Made by a program: the position numbers and the translations under genes
Part shown: in pieces, positions 1-10,457 of the stretch
Position numbering within the stretch: the stretch's first letter is position 1
Layout: each line of letters starts with the position of its first letter
The notes under the pieces: model-generated
The model's database searches: none
What the model was told of the DNA's origin: nothing
Seen by the model: only the letters and a program-made list of their open reading frames with translations
Assembly (NCBI RefSeq): GCF_021325795.1
Contig: NZ_JAHPZX010000002.1
Coordinates: forward strand, 124,001-188,000
Direction of reading: 5' to 3'
Length of the DNA: 64,000 nucleotides
Source: Bordetella sp. LUAb4
Lineage (GTDB): Bacteria > Pseudomonadota > Gammaproteobacteria > Burkholderiales > Burkholderiaceae_B

Positions 1-139
1 AACCTTCACTCATGCGGGAATTGCGCACTCTCGCAATCGTTGCCGCGTAGCGCAGCCAACGCCAGTTGCTGGGCCGACAGTGCGGCGGCTTGAATGTCAG
101 CTTCACGGGTATCTACAAGCAAGGGACGGGCAAGAAGCG

Positions 140-1240
140 CTAACGCCCCATGCGCTTCATCTGCGCCAGGCTATCCTTCAAACGTCCGATATCCTCGAAC
201 AAACGCAGGCTTCCTGCCAGGTCGCGGATGTAGCCTTGCAACATGGCGGCTTCCTTCTGCAGGCTGCGCAAGACGGTGTCGGGGGAAAGCTCAGCAGATG
301 AAGGAATGCCGTAGGCCTGGCGCAAGCCCCGTTCGACGTGGCGGATTTCCTCATCCAGTTCAGCGATCTGCTCTCGAAGAATCTCGTTGTAATGCTGTAA
401 GCGCACTTCACTGATGCCATTCAAGGCCTGCTGGGTGATGTGCTCGAGCTCCAGCTGCAACTCCAATAGCGTCAGCAGATCCTTTTTCTCATAGGCCAGA
501 TTGGCGCGCTGCATCAACGCGGTCTTGCGCAACTGCTCTTGAGGGTCCGGCTCGCGATCGGGATGCAGGGCGCTGGCGAGCTTGCGGTAGACCTCCCGTA
601 TGGACTTGCTCAAATCCGCCTGCGCCGCATCTTGCCGCGCCTGGGCAGCGCGTTGCTTGGGCGAGGCCTTTTTCCGAGCAGCCTGCCGTTGCTGCCTGGC
701 CCGCTCCCTGGCGTCCTCGCGCGCCTGCATCTCCGCCTCCACGCGCCGCAGCAATTCATCGGGCGATTCGTCGTCATGATCATGACCACGACTCCGCTCA
801 TGGCCCAGGACCACTTCCGGTGCCGCTGCGTCGACCTCCATCTCGGCCACGTTTTCCCTGTCGTGGTCGGATTGGCCATGCATGTTGTAGATCGCCTTCA
901 CTGCCGCGTCGTCGCACACGTCGACCAGACGTCCGGCCATCTCCGCGATCAGATCCGACAAGGTCAGGCGCTCGCCTTTCGTCAGGCTTCTGTCGTCGAA
1001 CGCGTCATTGAGCAGATGCACCATCCGCACCTGCAGGTCCGTCGACTCCCGTTGCAGCGGCAGCAAGTCATCGACGAATTTCTTATGAAAGGCCTGCCTG
1101 GCGTCTTCCCATGAGCGCAGCCGCGCCCGCCGCTCGTCGATCTGCCGGGTCAGCGCATTGAACGTCTCCTGCCCCTCGGACAGCACGTCCTGGCCAAGTC
1201 CAGCCACGATATTGACAGCCCGCCCGCTCGCCTTGTTCAT
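140..1240 (-). CDS. J-domain-containing protein, function unknown
   Basis: A 366-residue protein if translation starts at the ATG ending at 1240; the frame is open to 1306, and an ATG at 1261 is possible. Neither has a strong Shine-Dalgarno sequence, so the start is uncertain. Residues about 215-260 form a J-domain core with the HPD tripeptide at 226-228 (LASALHPDRE), which in this family stimulates the ATPase of an Hsp70 (DnaK). The centre (about 165-210) is a highly charged, Gln/Arg/Ala-rich helix, and the C-terminal 100 residues are predicted coiled coil. The glycine-rich and zinc-finger regions of DnaJ are absent, so this is a type III (J-only) cochaperone whose client cannot be read from sequence. 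It lies downstream of the lpdA terminator and appears to be its own transcription unit. The 139 bases before its stop hold no gene that I can support. Confidence 0.7.
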   Translation of the reverse strand: MNKASGRAVNIVAGLGQDVLSEGQETFNALTRQIDERRARLRSWEDARQAFHKKFVDDLLPLQRESTDLQVRMVHLLNDAFDDRSLTKGERLTLSDLIAEMAGRLVDVCDDAAVKAIYNMHGQSDHDRENVAEMEVDAAAPEVVLGHERSRGHDHDDESPDELLRRVEAEMQAREDARERARQQRQAARKKASPKQRAAQARQDAAQADLSKSIREVYRKLASALHPDREPDPQEQLRKTALMQRANLAYEKKDLLTLLELQLELEHITQQALNGISEVRLQHYNEILREQIAELDEEIRHVERGLRQAYGIPSSAELSPDTVLRSLQKEAAMLQGYIRDLAGSLRLFEDIGRLKDSLAQMKRMGR

Positions 1241-1490
1241 AACAGCAGTCCTGCTCACCATAATTCTGATATCCAAGGAATTATCGCCGGGCCAAGCGGC
1301 GAACATCCATCGTTCCTGAAATATGCGAATGATTAGGCCAAATCACTCTGCGCACGGAATAGTCCCGACCCTATGCGAATAACGCCATACCGTTGCGCTC
1401 GCTTGTCGGCGTCCCGCAACGACACCTTTCGCTGCAGTGTCTACCGTCGGCTGGTGATCTATCTCAGTCAGTTCAAAAATTGAAAAACAA

Positions 1491-1529
1491 AACCCCCGGG
1501 GATCAGACAGAATCCAATCCCCGGGGGTT
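1491..1529 (-). terminator. rho-independent terminator of the aceE-aceF-lpdA operon
   Basis: A perfect 13-bp inverted repeat (AACCCCCGGGGAT at 1491-1503 with its complement at 1517-1529) surrounds a 13-nt loop. Read on the minus strand it is followed by TTGTTTTTC, a U-rich tail. It sits 59 bp past the lpdA stop. Nothing else is visible in the 281-bp gap up to the J-domain gene apart from that gene's unlocated promoter. Confidence 0.9.
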
Positions 1530-1587
1530 GATGCCAAACGGCCGGTATCAATGATTCCAGGCCGCGGCCTGAAGCCTTTCTACCGCT

Positions 1588-3408
1588 TTACTTCTTCCGC
1601 GTCGGCGGCAAATCCGTGCAGACACCTTCAGCCACTTCCGCGGCCATGCCGACCGACTCGCCCAGCGTGGGATGCGGGTGAATGGTCTTGGCAATGTCGA
1701 CGACATCCGCGCCCATTTCCACCGCCAGCGCCAGTTCGCTGATCAAGTCGCCAGCGTGCGTGCCCACGATGCCACCGCCCAGGATGCGGTGGGTTTCGGC
1801 ATCGAACAGCAGCTTGGTGAAGCCTTCGTCGCGGCCATTGGCAATGGCGCGGCCGGAGGCGGCCCACGGGAACACGCCCTTCTCGATCTTCACGCCCTGC
1901 TTCTTGGCTTCGTCTTCGGTCAAGCCCACCCACGCTACTTCCGGATCGGTGTAAGCCACCGACGGAATCACGCGGGCGTCGAAGAAGGACTTCTCGCCGG
2001 ACGCGGCCTCGGCCGCCACATGGCCTTCATGCACGGCCTTGTGCGCCAGCATGGGCTGGCCGACGATGTCGCCGATGGCGAAGATGTGCGGCACGTTGGT
2101 GCGCATCTGCTTGTCGACGTCGATGAAGCCGCGATCCGTCACCGCGATGCCCGCCTTGTCGGCGCCAATCTTCTTGCCGTTGGGGCTGCGGCCGACGGCC
2201 TGCAGCACCAGGTCATAGCGCTGCGGCTCCTTGGGCGCGCCCTCGCCCTCGAAGGTGACGTAGATGCCGTCCTTCCTGGCCTCCGCCCCCACCGTCTTGG
2301 TCTTGAGCATGATGTTGTCGAAGCGCGGCGTATTCATCTTCTGCCACACCTTGACCAGGTCGCGATCCGCGCCCTGCATCAGGCCGTCCAGCATTTCCAC
2401 CACGTCCAGGCGCGCGCCCAGCGTCGAATACACCGTGCCCATTTCCAGGCCGATGATGCCGCCACCCACGATCAGCATCTTCTTGGGGATGCTGCGCAAG
2501 AGCAGCGCACCGGTCGAATCGACGACACGTTCGTCATCGGGCAGGAAAGGCAGACGCACGGCCTGGCTGCCCGCCGCGATGATGGCGTTCTTGAAACGAA
2601 TGGTCTGGGTCTTGCCGTCAGCCGCCTTCACCGTCAGGTGATAAGGATCGGCGAACTCGCCCACCCCGGTCACCACGGTGACCTTGCGCATCTTGGCCAT
2701 GCCAGCCAGGCCGCCGGTCAGCTTGCCGACCACGCTGTCCTTGAAGCTGCGCAGCTTGTCCAGGTCGATCTTCGGCTCGCCGAACGTGACGCCATGATCG
2801 GCCAGGGCCTTGGCCTCTTCCATCACCGCCGCCACGTGCAGCAGCGCCTTGGAAGGAATGCAGCCGACGTTCAGGCACACCCCGCCCAGCGTGGCATAGC
2901 GTTCGACCAGAACCGTCTTCATCCCCAGGTCGGCAGCCCGGAAGGCAGCCGAATAGCCACCAGGGCCGGCGCCCAGCACCAGCATGTCGCATTCGAGATC
3001 GACGCTGCCGGCATAGCTTGCCGCGGCAGGCGCGACGGCGGGCGGCGCGGCGTTGGCGGCCGGCGGCGGCGCCGGCATCTTGGGCGCTTCGGCGGCAGCG
3101 GGCGCCGCCTTGCCGGCAGCCGCGGGCGCAGCCTCGGCCTTGGCCGGCGCGGCGGCGGCGGCGGCATCACCCGCCTCCAGCTCCAGCACCACCGAACCCA
3201 TGGCGACCTTGTCGCCAACCTTGACCTTCACCGACTTCACCACGCCGGCCTGCGACGACGGAATCTCCATCGACGCCTTGTCCGATTCGACCGTGATCAG
3301 GCTCTGTTCGGCCTTGATCGTATCGCCCGGGGCCACCAGCACTTCGATGACTTCCACTTCCTTGAAGTCGCCGATATCGGGTACCTTGATTTCCACCGTA
3401 TTGCTCAT
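1588..3408 (-). CDS. lpdA: dihydrolipoyl dehydrogenase (E3) with N-terminal lipoyl domain
   Basis: E3 of the pyruvate dehydrogenase complex: reoxidises dihydrolipoyl groups using FAD and NAD+. The protein has 606 residues. Residues 1-84 are a lipoyl domain with the lipoylation motif ESDKAS (Lys44). An Ala/Pro-rich linker (about 85-135) follows, then the FAD-binding motif GAGPGG (145-150), the redox disulfide in [13 protein letters not shown] (Cys178 and Cys183), an NAD-binding GGGIIG, and the C-terminal HPHPTLGES with the catalytic His-Glu pair. Plain E3 proteins have about 470 residues; the extra length is the lipoyl domain and linker, an arrangement known in several betaproteobacteria and Neisseria. 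The start is supported by GGGGAG just upstream. It is the last gene of the operon, 12 bp after aceF. Its lipoyl domain is identical in protein sequence to the first lipoyl domain of AceF. Confidence 0.97.
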   Translation of the reverse strand: MSNTVEIKVPDIGDFKEVEVIEVLVAPGDTIKAEQSLITVESDKASMEIPSSQAGVVKSVKVKVGDKVAMGSVVLELEAGDAAAAAAPAKAEAAPAAAGKAAPAAAEAPKMPAPPPAANAAPPAVAPAAASYAGSVDLECDMLVLGAGPGGYSAAFRAADLGMKTVLVERYATLGGVCLNVGCIPSKALLHVAAVMEEAKALADHGVTFGEPKIDLDKLRSFKDSVVGKLTGGLAGMAKMRKVTVVTGVGEFADPYHLTVKAADGKTQTIRFKNAIIAAGSQAVRLPFLPDDERVVDSTGALLLRSIPKKMLIVGGGIIGLEMGTVYSTLGARLDVVEMLDGLMQGADRDLVKVWQKMNTPRFDNIMLKTKTVGAEARKDGIYVTFEGEGAPKEPQRYDLVLQAVGRSPNGKKIGADKAGIAVTDRGFIDVDKQMRTNVPHIFAIGDIVGQPMLAHKAVHEGHVAAEAASGEKSFFDARVIPSVAYTDPEVAWVGLTEDEAKKQGVKIEKGVFPWAASGRAIANGRDEGFTKLLFDAETHRILGGGIVGTHAGDLISELALAVEMGADVVDIAKTIHPHPTLGESVGMAAEVAEGVCTDLPPTRKK

Positions 3409-3420
3409 AGGGCTCCCCGG

Positions 3421-5100
3421 TTACAGCGCGATGCGGCGGAAGTCGGCCAGCAGCGCGCCCAGATAGGCATTGAAGCGGGCCGCGGAAGCGCCGTCGATGA
3501 CGCGATGGTCATAAGACAGCGACAACGGCAGGATCAGGCGGGGCACGAACTCGCTGCCATTCCACACCGGCTTGCGATCCGAGCGCGACACGCCCAGGAT
3601 GGCCACTTCCGGCGCGTTGATGATGGGCGTGAAGTGCGTGCCGCCGATACCGCCCAGCGACGAAATCGAGAAGCAGCCGCCCTGCATTTCCGCCGGCGAC
3701 AGCTTGCCGTCGCGCGCCTTCTTGGCCAGGTCGGACGTTTCCTTGGCGATCTCGAAAATGCCCTTCTTGTCGGCATCGCGGATCACCGGCACCACCAGCC
3801 CATTGGGCGTGTCGGCAGCGAAGCCGACGTGGTAGTACTGCTTCAGGACCAGGTTGTCGCCGTCCAGCGAGGCATTGAACTCGGGGAATTTCTTCAGCGC
3901 GGCGACCACGGCCTTGATCAGGAACGCGAGCATGGTGACCTTGATGCCGGCCTTCTCGTTTTCCTTGTTCAGCGTCACGCGCAACGCTTCCAGATCCGTG
4001 ATGTCCGCTTCGTCATTGTTGGTGACGTGGGGAATCATGACCCAGTTGCGATGCAGGTTGGCACCGGAAATCTTCTTGATGCGCGACAGCGGCTTGGCTT
4101 CGATCGGGCCGAACTTGGCGAAATCGACCTGCGGCCACGCCAGCACGTTCAAGCCGCCGCCAGCCGCGGCCGGAGCGCCCGTCGCGGCGGCCGCACCGCC
4201 AGCCAGGGCCTGCTTGACGAAGTTGCGCACGTCGTCTTGCGTGATACGGTCCTTGGCGCCGGTACCCTTCACGCGGGCCAGCTCGACACCCAGTTCGCGC
4301 GCGAACTTGCGCACCGACGGCGATGCATGAGGCAGTTGGCCGGGCTTGAGCGCGGACGCTTCCAGCGCGGCGGCCGGACGCTGCGCGGCAGCCGCAGCTT
4401 GCGCAGGCGCGGGAGCCGCCGCGGACGCTTCGGCCTGGGGCGCGGATGCAGCCTTGGCAGGCGCCTCGGCTTGCGCCGCGGCGGCCGGCGCCGCACCACC
4501 GCCCTCGACCACCAGCAGCACGGAGCCCTTGGACACCTTGTCGCCCACCTTGACCTTGATCGACTTGACCACGCCGCCTTGCGAGGCAGGGATCTCCATC
4601 GAGGCCTTGTCGGACTCCACGGTAATCAGGCTCTGTTCCGCCTTGATGGTGTCGCCGACAGCGACCATCACTTCAATGACTTCCACTTCCTTGAAGTCAC
4701 CGATATCGGGAACCGTTACCTCGGCTTCACCGCCACCCTGAGCGGGTGCGGCGGCCGGCGCCGGCGCTTCGGCCTTGGCCGGTGCGGACGCAGCGGCCTG
4801 GGCCTTGGGCGCCGCCGCAGCGGCAGGCGCCTCGGCCTTGGGCGCTGCGGCAGCGGCATCACCCGCCTCCAGCTCCAGCACCACCGAACCCATGGCAACC
4901 TTGTCGCCAACCTTGACCTTCACCGACTTCACCACGCCGGCTTGCGACGACGGGATCTCCATCGACGCCTTGTCCGACTCGACCGTGATCAGGCTCTGTT
5001 CGGCCTTGATCGTATCGCCCGGCGCCACCAACACTTCGATGACTTCCACTTCCTTGAAGTCGCCGATATCGGGTACCTTGATTTCCACCGTATTGCTCAT
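3421..5100 (-). CDS. aceF: pyruvate dehydrogenase E2, dihydrolipoyllysine acetyltransferase
   Basis: Core of the pyruvate dehydrogenase complex: transfers acetyl groups from lipoyl-lysine to CoA. The 559 residues form two lipoyl domains (1-84, Lys44; about 125-203, Lys165), each followed by a long Ala/Pro/Lys-rich swinging linker. A peripheral-subunit-binding domain follows (about 259-297, beginning [12 protein letters not shown]), then the catalytic acyltransferase domain ending with DHRVIDG, whose His532 is the expected catalytic base. Two lipoyl domains is fewer than the three of E. coli AceF; the third is in effect carried by LpdA here. The gene follows aceE by 11 bp and precedes lpdA by 12 bp, so the three are surely cotranscribed. 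The first lipoyl domain is almost identical at DNA level to the one in lpdA. Confidence 0.97.
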   Translation of the reverse strand: MSNTVEIKVPDIGDFKEVEVIEVLVAPGDTIKAEQSLITVESDKASMEIPSSQAGVVKSVKVKVGDKVAMGSVVLELEAGDAAAAAPKAEAPAAAAAPKAQAAASAPAKAEAPAPAAAPAQGGGEAEVTVPDIGDFKEVEVIEVMVAVGDTIKAEQSLITVESDKASMEIPASQGGVVKSIKVKVGDKVSKGSVLLVVEGGGAAPAAAAQAEAPAKAASAPQAEASAAAPAPAQAAAAAQRPAAALEASALKPGQLPHASPSVRKFARELGVELARVKGTGAKDRITQDDVRNFVKQALAGGAAAATGAPAAAGGGLNVLAWPQVDFAKFGPIEAKPLSRIKKISGANLHRNWVMIPHVTNNDEADITDLEALRVTLNKENEKAGIKVTMLAFLIKAVVAALKKFPEFNASLDGDNLVLKQYYHVGFAADTPNGLVVPVIRDADKKGIFEIAKETSDLAKKARDGKLSPAEMQGGCFSISSLGGIGGTHFTPIINAPEVAILGVSRSDRKPVWNGSEFVPRLILPLSLSYDHRVIDGASAARFNAYLGALLADFRRIAL

Positions 5101-5111
5101 GTGTTTTACCC

Positions 5112-7820
5112 TCAGGCGTATTGGGGGTTGGCTTTGTTGGGATCGATGCCGTACTTCTTGATGGCTTCGGCGACCTTGGCGACCGGTATCGTGCCTTCGT
5201 CGGCCAGCGCCTTCAGCGCCGACAGTACAACGAAATGGCGATCCACTTCAAAGTGCTCGCGCAGCTTGGAGCGGAAATCCGAGCGGCCGAAGCCATCGGT
5301 GCCCAGCACGCGATAGTCGCGGCCCTTGGGCATGAACGGACGGACCTGGTCGGCGAACAGCTTCATGTAGTCGGTCGACGCGATGATGGGACCCGTGGTC
5401 TTTTCCAGCTGCTGGGTGACGTACGGCACCTGCGGCTTCTTGTCTTCCGGATTCAGCAGGTTGTGGCGCTCGGCGTCCAGGCCGTCACGGCGCAGCAGCG
5501 TGAAGCTGGTGACGCTCCAGAGGTCCGAACCGATGCCCCAATCCGCTTCCAGCAGTTCCTGGGCGGCCTGCACTTCGCGCAGGATGGTGCCAGAGCCCAT
5601 CAATTGCACGCGTTGCTTGCCCTTGCCCACGCTCTTGAGCTTGTACATGCCGCGCACGATGCCTTCCTCGTCGCCGGCGGTAAGGCCAGGCTGCGGGTAG
5701 TTCTCGTTCATCACGGTCAGGTAGTAATACACGTTCTCCTGGTTCTCGACCATGCGGCGCAGGCCGTCCTGGATGATGACCGCCAGTTCGTGCGCATAGG
5801 TCGGGTCGTAAGGCACGCAGTTGGGGATGGTCGCGGCCATCAGGTGGCTGTGGCCGTCCTCGTGCTGCAGGCCTTCGCCGTTCAGCGTGGTACGGCCGGC
5901 GGTGCCGCCGATCAGGAAGCCACGCGCCTGCATGTCGCCGGCGGCCCAGGCCAGGTCGCCGATACGCTGGAAGCCGAACATCGAGTAGTACACGAAGAAC
6001 GGGATCATGATGCGGTTGTTCGTCGAATACGACGTCGCCGCGGCGATCCACGAGCTCATGGCGCCCGCTTCGTTGATGCCTTCCTGCAGCAGCTGGCCGT
6101 CGGCGGCTTCCTTGTAGTACATGACCTGGTCCTTGTCGACCGGGGTGTACTTCTGGCCTTCCGGCGCGTAGATGCCGATCTGACGGAACAAGCCTTCCAT
6201 ACCGAAGGTACGCGATTCGTCGGCCAGGATGGGCACCACACGCGGGCCCAGCTGCTTGTCGCGCAGAATCTGGTTCAGCGAACGCACGAAAGCCTGGGTG
6301 GTGGAGATCTCACGCCCTTCCTGGGTGGGTTCCAGCACGGCCTTGAACGCGTCCAGCGACGGCGCCTTCAACTGCTCGTCGGCCTTGACGCGGCGCGTGG
6401 GCAGGTAGCCGCCCAGCGCCTTGCGGCGTTCGTGCAGGTACTTCATTTCCGGCGAGTCTTCGGCCGGCTTGTAGTACGGCAGCTTTTCCAGCTGGTCGTC
6501 GGGAATGGGAATGCCGAAGCGGTCGCGGAATTCGCGGATCGATTCCAACTCCAGCTTCTTCTGCTGGTGGGTGGGGTTCTTGGCCTGGCCCACGTGGCCC
6601 ATGCCGTAGCCCTTGATGGTCTTGGCCAGGATGACCGTCGGCTGGCCCTTGTGCGCCGTGGCGGCGGAGAACGCCGCGTACACCTTGTGCGGATCATGGC
6701 CGCCGCGGTTCAGGCGCCAGATGTCTTCGTCGCTCATGCGGGCGACCATGGCCAGCAGTTGCGGATGCTTGCCGAAGAAGTTTTCACGCACGAACTTGCC
6801 GTCGTTGGCCTTGTAGGCCTGGTACTCACCGTCGACGGTCTCTTCCATCACGCGGCGCAGGATGCCTTCCTTGTCGTGCGCCAGCAGCGGATCCCAATAG
6901 CCGCCCCAGATCAGCTTGATGACGTTCCAGCCGCTGCCGCGGAAGTCGCCTTCCAGTTCCTGGATGATCTTGCCGTTACCACGCACCGGGCCGTCGAGAC
7001 GCTGCAGGTTGCAGTTGATGACGAAGATCAGGTTGTCCAGCTTCTCGCGCGCCGCCAGGGCGATGGCGCCCAGCGATTCGGGTTCGTCCATTTCGCCGTC
7101 GCCGCAGAATACCCAGACCTTGCGGCTGGACGTGTCGGCGATGCCGCGGGCGTGCAGGTACTTGAGGAAGCGCGCCTGGTAGATGGCGGTCAGCGGGCCC
7201 AGGCCCATCGACACGGTGGGGAACTGCCAGAATTCCGGCATCAGCTTGGGATGCGGATAGGAGGACAGGCCCTTGCCATCGACTTCCTGGCGGAAATTGT
7301 TCAGTTGTTCTTCGGTCAGGCGGCCTTCCAGGAAGGCGCGGCCGTAGACGCCGGGCGAAGAGTGGCCCTGGAAGTACACCAGGTCGCCGCCGCGGTCTTC
7401 ATTTTCAGCGTGCCAGAAATGATTCTGGCCGGTACCGATCATGGTCGCCAGCGAGGCGAAGGAGGCGATGTGGCCGCCCAGATCGCCGCCGTCGGGCGGG
7501 TTATGCTTGTTGGCCCGCACCACCATGGCCATCGCATTCCAGCGCACGTACGAACGGATGCGCGCTTCCAGTTCCAGGTTGCCGGGGTGAGCCGGTTCCA
7601 GGCCAGGAGGAATGGTGTTCACATAGGCGGTGTTGGGCGAATACGGGATGTGCGCGCCGGAACGGCGGGCCTCGTCGATCAGACGTTCCAGCAGGTAGTG
7701 GGCGCGCTGCGGACCTTCGCGTTCCAGCACAGCCGCCAGGGCTTCCAGCCACTCCTGAGTTTCTAGGGTGTCTTCGTCGTTGGCGGCCGAGTAAGCGCCA
7801 GCCTGGGCGTTAGAGGACAT
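5112..7820 (-). CDS. aceE: pyruvate dehydrogenase E1 component, homodimeric type
   Basis: Thiamine-diphosphate-dependent decarboxylase that passes the hydroxyethyl/acetyl unit of pyruvate to the E2 lipoyl group. The protein has 902 residues, close to the roughly 890 of the homodimeric AceE family. The ThDP-binding stretch [10 protein letters not shown] is visible near residue 230, and [20 protein letters not shown]-type sequence of the substrate site lies near 135. The frame is open upstream to 7961, but the ATG at 7820 starts the conserved MSSNAQ N-terminus and is preceded by a good AGGAGA ribosome site, so I chose it. It is the first gene of aceE-aceF-lpdA and diverges from a sensor kinase gene across 259 bp. 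Confidence 0.97.
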   Translation of the reverse strand: MSSNAQAGAYSAANDEDTLETQEWLEALAAVLEREGPQRAHYLLERLIDEARRSGAHIPYSPNTAYVNTIPPGLEPAHPGNLELEARIRSYVRWNAMAMVVRANKHNPPDGGDLGGHIASFASLATMIGTGQNHFWHAENEDRGGDLVYFQGHSSPGVYGRAFLEGRLTEEQLNNFRQEVDGKGLSSYPHPKLMPEFWQFPTVSMGLGPLTAIYQARFLKYLHARGIADTSSRKVWVFCGDGEMDEPESLGAIALAAREKLDNLIFVINCNLQRLDGPVRGNGKIIQELEGDFRGSGWNVIKLIWGGYWDPLLAHDKEGILRRVMEETVDGEYQAYKANDGKFVRENFFGKHPQLLAMVARMSDEDIWRLNRGGHDPHKVYAAFSAATAHKGQPTVILAKTIKGYGMGHVGQAKNPTHQQKKLELESIREFRDRFGIPIPDDQLEKLPYYKPAEDSPEMKYLHERRKALGGYLPTRRVKADEQLKAPSLDAFKAVLEPTQEGREISTTQAFVRSLNQILRDKQLGPRVVPILADESRTFGMEGLFRQIGIYAPEGQKYTPVDKDQVMYYKEAADGQLLQEGINEAGAMSSWIAAATSYSTNNRIMIPFFVYYSMFGFQRIGDLAWAAGDMQARGFLIGGTAGRTTLNGEGLQHEDGHSHLMAATIPNCVPYDPTYAHELAVIIQDGLRRMVENQENVYYYLTVMNENYPQPGLTAGDEEGIVRGMYKLKSVGKGKQRVQLMGSGTILREVQAAQELLEADWGIGSDLWSVTSFTLLRRDGLDAERHNLLNPEDKKPQVPYVTQQLEKTTGPIIASTDYMKLFADQVRPFMPKGRDYRVLGTDGFGRSDFRSKLREHFEVDRHFVVLSALKALADEGTIPVAKVAEAIKKYGIDPNKANPQYA

Positions 7821-7948
7821 CGTGTGTCTCCTGAAAGATTGTGGCCGCGCACTGCGATAGCGGAGCGGGCAAGAATAACCGGCCTGCGGAGTCATCTCCC
7901 CCTGTTTTATGACAGGAAAATCTGGCCAGACCATGTCGTTTGAGCGGC

Positions 7949-7977
7949 ATTCTAGAAACAAGAATAGACGCTCGCAA
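7949..7977 (-). promoter_or_regulatory. aceE: candidate sigma-70 promoter of the aceE operon
   Basis: On the minus strand TTGCGA (7977-7972) and TAGAAT (7954-7949) are spaced by exactly 17 bp: 4/6 and 5/6 matches to consensus. Transcription would start near 7941, giving a leader of about 120 nt that contains a short dyad (CCTGT at 7901-7905 with ACAGG at 7912-7916). Assignment is by pattern only. Confidence 0.45.
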
Positions 7978-8000
7978 GCAAAATTTCATGTTGCGGTACG

Positions 8001-8041
8001 GCATTTCATAATGCGAAACGCTAAATTATCGTGATGCGAAA
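8001..8041. promoter_or_regulatory. repeated ATGCGAAA motif between aceE and the sensor kinase gene
   Basis: ATGCGAAA occurs at 8011-8018 and again at 8034-8041, 23 bp apart (about two helical turns), just before the kinase gene. Related TTTCAT half-sites lie at 7984 and 8004. Paired sites one or two turns apart suit a dimeric response regulator, so this may be the binding region of the FixJ-type regulator encoded at 9831, acting on its own operon and/or on aceE. The regulator-site link is inference. Confidence 0.35.
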
Positions 8042-8079
8042 TGTACAGCTAAAATGCCGGCAGTCTTTCCGGTACAGCC

Positions 8080-9834
8080 ATGGCCAGCGCCCCCAAGTCG
8101 AACATCCCCACTCCGTTCCATGATCACGCCCGGTTGCGCCGGCGCGGCCTCTATTGGCTGACGCCCGTCCTGGTGCTGGTGCTCTATATATGTGTGATGG
8201 GCGTCTTCTTCTGGCTCCAGCGCATCCACGATGACAGCGTCATGTTCGTCACCATCGACCAGGAGATGCGCCAGCAGCGCCTGCTCTGGGTCGTGCTGGC
8301 CTTGTCCTGCGTGATCGTGATCAGCCTGTTGATGCTGTGGCGCTACACCCGCTTCCGCTCGCACGCCGAAGCCGCCCTGATCGCCGAGACCGGCTTTCGC
8401 CGCGCCATGGAAAATTCCATGTCCACCGGCATGCGGGTGCTGGATCTGGATGGCCGCATTTCCTACGTCAATCCCGCCTTCTGTCGAATGATAGGGTGGA
8501 ATGAGGCCGACCTGATCGGCCGCAGCCCGCCCTTCCCTTACTGGGTGCCGGGACGCCATGAACAGCATCAGCACACCCTGGACATCCTGACGTCGGGCAA
8601 GACACCCAGCAGCGGCCTGGAAGTGGAGGCGCAGCGGCGCGACGGTTCGCGCTTCACCGCGCGCATGTACGTGTCGCCGCTGTTGGATCCCAACGGCAAC
8701 CAGATCGGCTGGATGACCTCCATGACCGACATCACCGAACCCAAGCGCATCCGCGAAGCGCTGACCGCCGCGCACGAGCGTTTCATGACGGTGCTGGAAG
8801 GCCTGGACGACGCCATTTCCGTGACCGCCGACACCCATGACGGCCTGGAGCTGCTGTTCGCCAACCGCACCTACCGGCGCGTGTTCGGCGCGCAGACGGG
8901 CGGCCACGACGAACTGCTGGCCGGCCGCCGCGGCCGCTTCACCGATGAATCGGTCGAGGTGTTCTCGCCTTCGGTGCAGCGCTGGTTCGAAGTGCATCAC
9001 CGCATGCTGGCCTGGACCGATGGCCGCCGCGTGCGCCTGCAGGTGGCGCGTGACATCACCGAACGCCGCAATCACGAAGAAGCCTCGCGCGTGCAGCAGG
9101 AAAAGATCCAGCTGACCAGCCGCCTGACCACCATGGGCGAAATGGCTTCGTCGCTGGCCCACGAACTGAACCAGCCGCTGACGGCCATCGCCAACTACAG
9201 CATGGGCGCGGTGGCGCTGGTGAAAGCCGGCCACACCAATCCGCGCATGCTGCTGCCGGCCTTGGAAAAAGCCGCGGCGCAGGCCGAGCGTGCCGGCAAG
9301 ATCATCAGCCGCATCCGCGAATTCGTGAAGCGCAGCGAACCGCGACGCCAGCGCGTGGCCATCGGCGGCATCGTCGAGAACGCCATCGGCTTCGCCGACA
9401 TCGACGCCCGCAAGCGCCGTATCCGCATCGAAAGTTTCGTGCCGTCCAACGCGCCCGAAGTACTGGCCGACCCCATCCTGATCGAGCAGGTGCTGTTGAA
9501 CCTGCTGAAGAACGGGCTGGAGGCCATGGAAAACAGCGAGTCCGACGAACTGAAAGTCGCCGTCATTCCGCACGAACAGCATCTGGAGGTCGCCGTGGTC
9601 GACCGCGGCCACGGCCTGGCCGACCCGGAACGGCTGTTCGAACCTTTTTTCAGCACCAAGTCCCAAGGCCTGGGCATGGGGCTGAATATCTGCCGTACCA
9701 TTATCGAGTCGCACCATGGCCGCCTCTGGGCGGACCCGAACCCGGCCGGCGGTACGATCTTCCGCTTTACCCTTCCCTGCGCCGCGCCCCAATCGCAATC
9801 GCAGTCTGACCAGTCCGAGGAGCTCCACGCATGA
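8080..9834 (+). CDS. membrane PAS-domain sensor histidine kinase (FixL-like)
   Basis: A 584-residue sensor kinase. Two membrane helices (about 24-44 and 68-88) bracket a short periplasmic loop of about 23 residues, too small for a classical ligand pocket, so sensing is probably cytoplasmic or in the membrane. A PAS domain (about 105-225) contains the VNPAFCRMIGW core, and a second PAS-like segment spans about 230-330. The dimerisation/phosphoacceptor helix has SSLAHELNQPL with His361; the ATPase domain has the N-box NLLKNGLEAME and glycine boxes GLGMGLNI. The H-box is of the FixL/DctB/TodS type. The stop overlaps the response-regulator start (ATGA), so they form one unit. Divergence from aceE suggests a role in central carbon or redox control, but the signal is unknown. 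Confidence 0.88.
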   Translation: MASAPKSNIPTPFHDHARLRRRGLYWLTPVLVLVLYICVMGVFFWLQRIHDDSVMFVTIDQEMRQQRLLWVVLALSCVIVISLLMLWRYTRFRSHAEAALIAETGFRRAMENSMSTGMRVLDLDGRISYVNPAFCRMIGWNEADLIGRSPPFPYWVPGRHEQHQHTLDILTSGKTPSSGLEVEAQRRDGSRFTARMYVSPLLDPNGNQIGWMTSMTDITEPKRIREALTAAHERFMTVLEGLDDAISVTADTHDGLELLFANRTYRRVFGAQTGGHDELLAGRRGRFTDESVEVFSPSVQRWFEVHHRMLAWTDGRRVRLQVARDITERRNHEEASRVQQEKIQLTSRLTTMGEMASSLAHELNQPLTAIANYSMGAVALVKAGHTNPRMLLPALEKAAAQAERAGKIISRIREFVKRSEPRRQRVAIGGIVENAIGFADIDARKRRIRIESFVPSNAPEVLADPILIEQVLLNLLKNGLEAMENSESDELKVAVIPHEQHLEVAVVDRGHGLADPERLFEPFFSTKSQGLGMGLNICRTIIESHHGRLWADPNPAGGTIFRFTLPCAAPQSQSQSDQSEELHA

Positions 9835-10457
9835 ACACCCCAATTCCGTCGAGCACGGTATACATAGTCGATGACGACGAAGCCGTCCGTGATTCGCTGC
9901 GTTGGCTGCTGGAAGCCAATGGCTATCGTGTGCGCGCCTACCCCAGCGCCGAGAACTTCCTGGAGGATTACGACCCGAACCTGGTCGGCGTGCTGATCGC
10001 CGACGTGCGCATGCCCGGCATGAGCGGCCTGGAATTGCAGGAACAGCTCATCGCCCGCAACGCGCCCCTGCCCATCGTGTTCATCACCGGCCACGGCGAC
10101 GTGCCGATGGCGGTGACCACGATGAAGAAAGGCGCCATCGATTTCCTGGAAAAGCCCTTCAACGAATCGGACCTGCGCGAAATCGTCGCCCGCATGCTGG
10201 AACAAGCCACGCAGCGGGTGTCCAAGTTCCAGGCCCAGCGCGACCACGAAGCCATGCTGGCACGCTTGACCGCGCGTGAGCAGCAAGTGCTGGAACGCAT
10301 CGTCGCCGGCCGTTTGAACAAGCAGATCGCCGACGATCTGGGCATCAGCATCAAGACAGTGGAAGCGCACCGCGCGAACATCATGGAAAAACTGGAAGTC
10401 ACGACCGTGGCCGACCTGATGAAGGTGGCCCTGGCGAAACCCGAGGCACACGCATGA
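9831..10457 (+). CDS. FixJ/TtrR-type LuxR-family response regulator
   Basis: A 208-residue regulator and the partner of the upstream kinase, with which it overlaps by 4 nt. The receiver domain (about 8-120) has the acidic pair DDD (14-16), phosphoacceptor Asp58 in [11 protein letters not shown], the Thr/Lys signature ITGHGD and EKPF. The output domain is a LuxR-type helix-turn-helix ([13 protein letters not shown] through [16 protein letters not shown]). This architecture matches FixJ, TtrR, TodT and StyR, which activate sigma-70 promoters as phosphorylated dimers. The gene overlaps folD by 4 nt, so translation of the three genes is coupled. Targets are unknown; the repeated motif at 8001-8041 is a candidate. 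Confidence 0.9.
   Translation: MNTPIPSSTVYIVDDDEAVRDSLRWLLEANGYRVRAYPSAENFLEDYDPNLVGVLIADVRMPGMSGLELQEQLIARNAPLPIVFITGHGDVPMAVTTMKKGAIDFLEKPFNESDLREIVARMLEQATQRVSKFQAQRDHEAMLARLTAREQQVLERIVAGRLNKQIADDLGISIKTVEAHRANIMEKLEVTTVADLMKVALAKPEAHA

Noticed and set aside
1-139. The tail of a gene at the left edge (short plus-strand frame ending near 143)
   Set aside because: The frame is interrupted within about 30 codons, has no recognisable motif and gives no start; I cannot support a gene.
1672-5316. A 1214-codon open frame on the plus strand opposite lpdA and aceF
   Set aside because: It is the antisense shadow of two highly expressed genes with strong third-position GC bias; its translation is His/Arg/Gly-rich with no domain. 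The similar 881-codon frame at 5121-7766 (opposite aceE) was rejected for the same reason.
8026-9843. A 605-codon frame on the minus strand opposite the sensor kinase
   Set aside because: Antisense shadow; the plus strand encodes a kinase with all conserved boxes. Long shadows at 11217-13529 (opposite prlC) and 24968-27238 (opposite the Zn/Cd/Pb ATPase) were rejected likewise.
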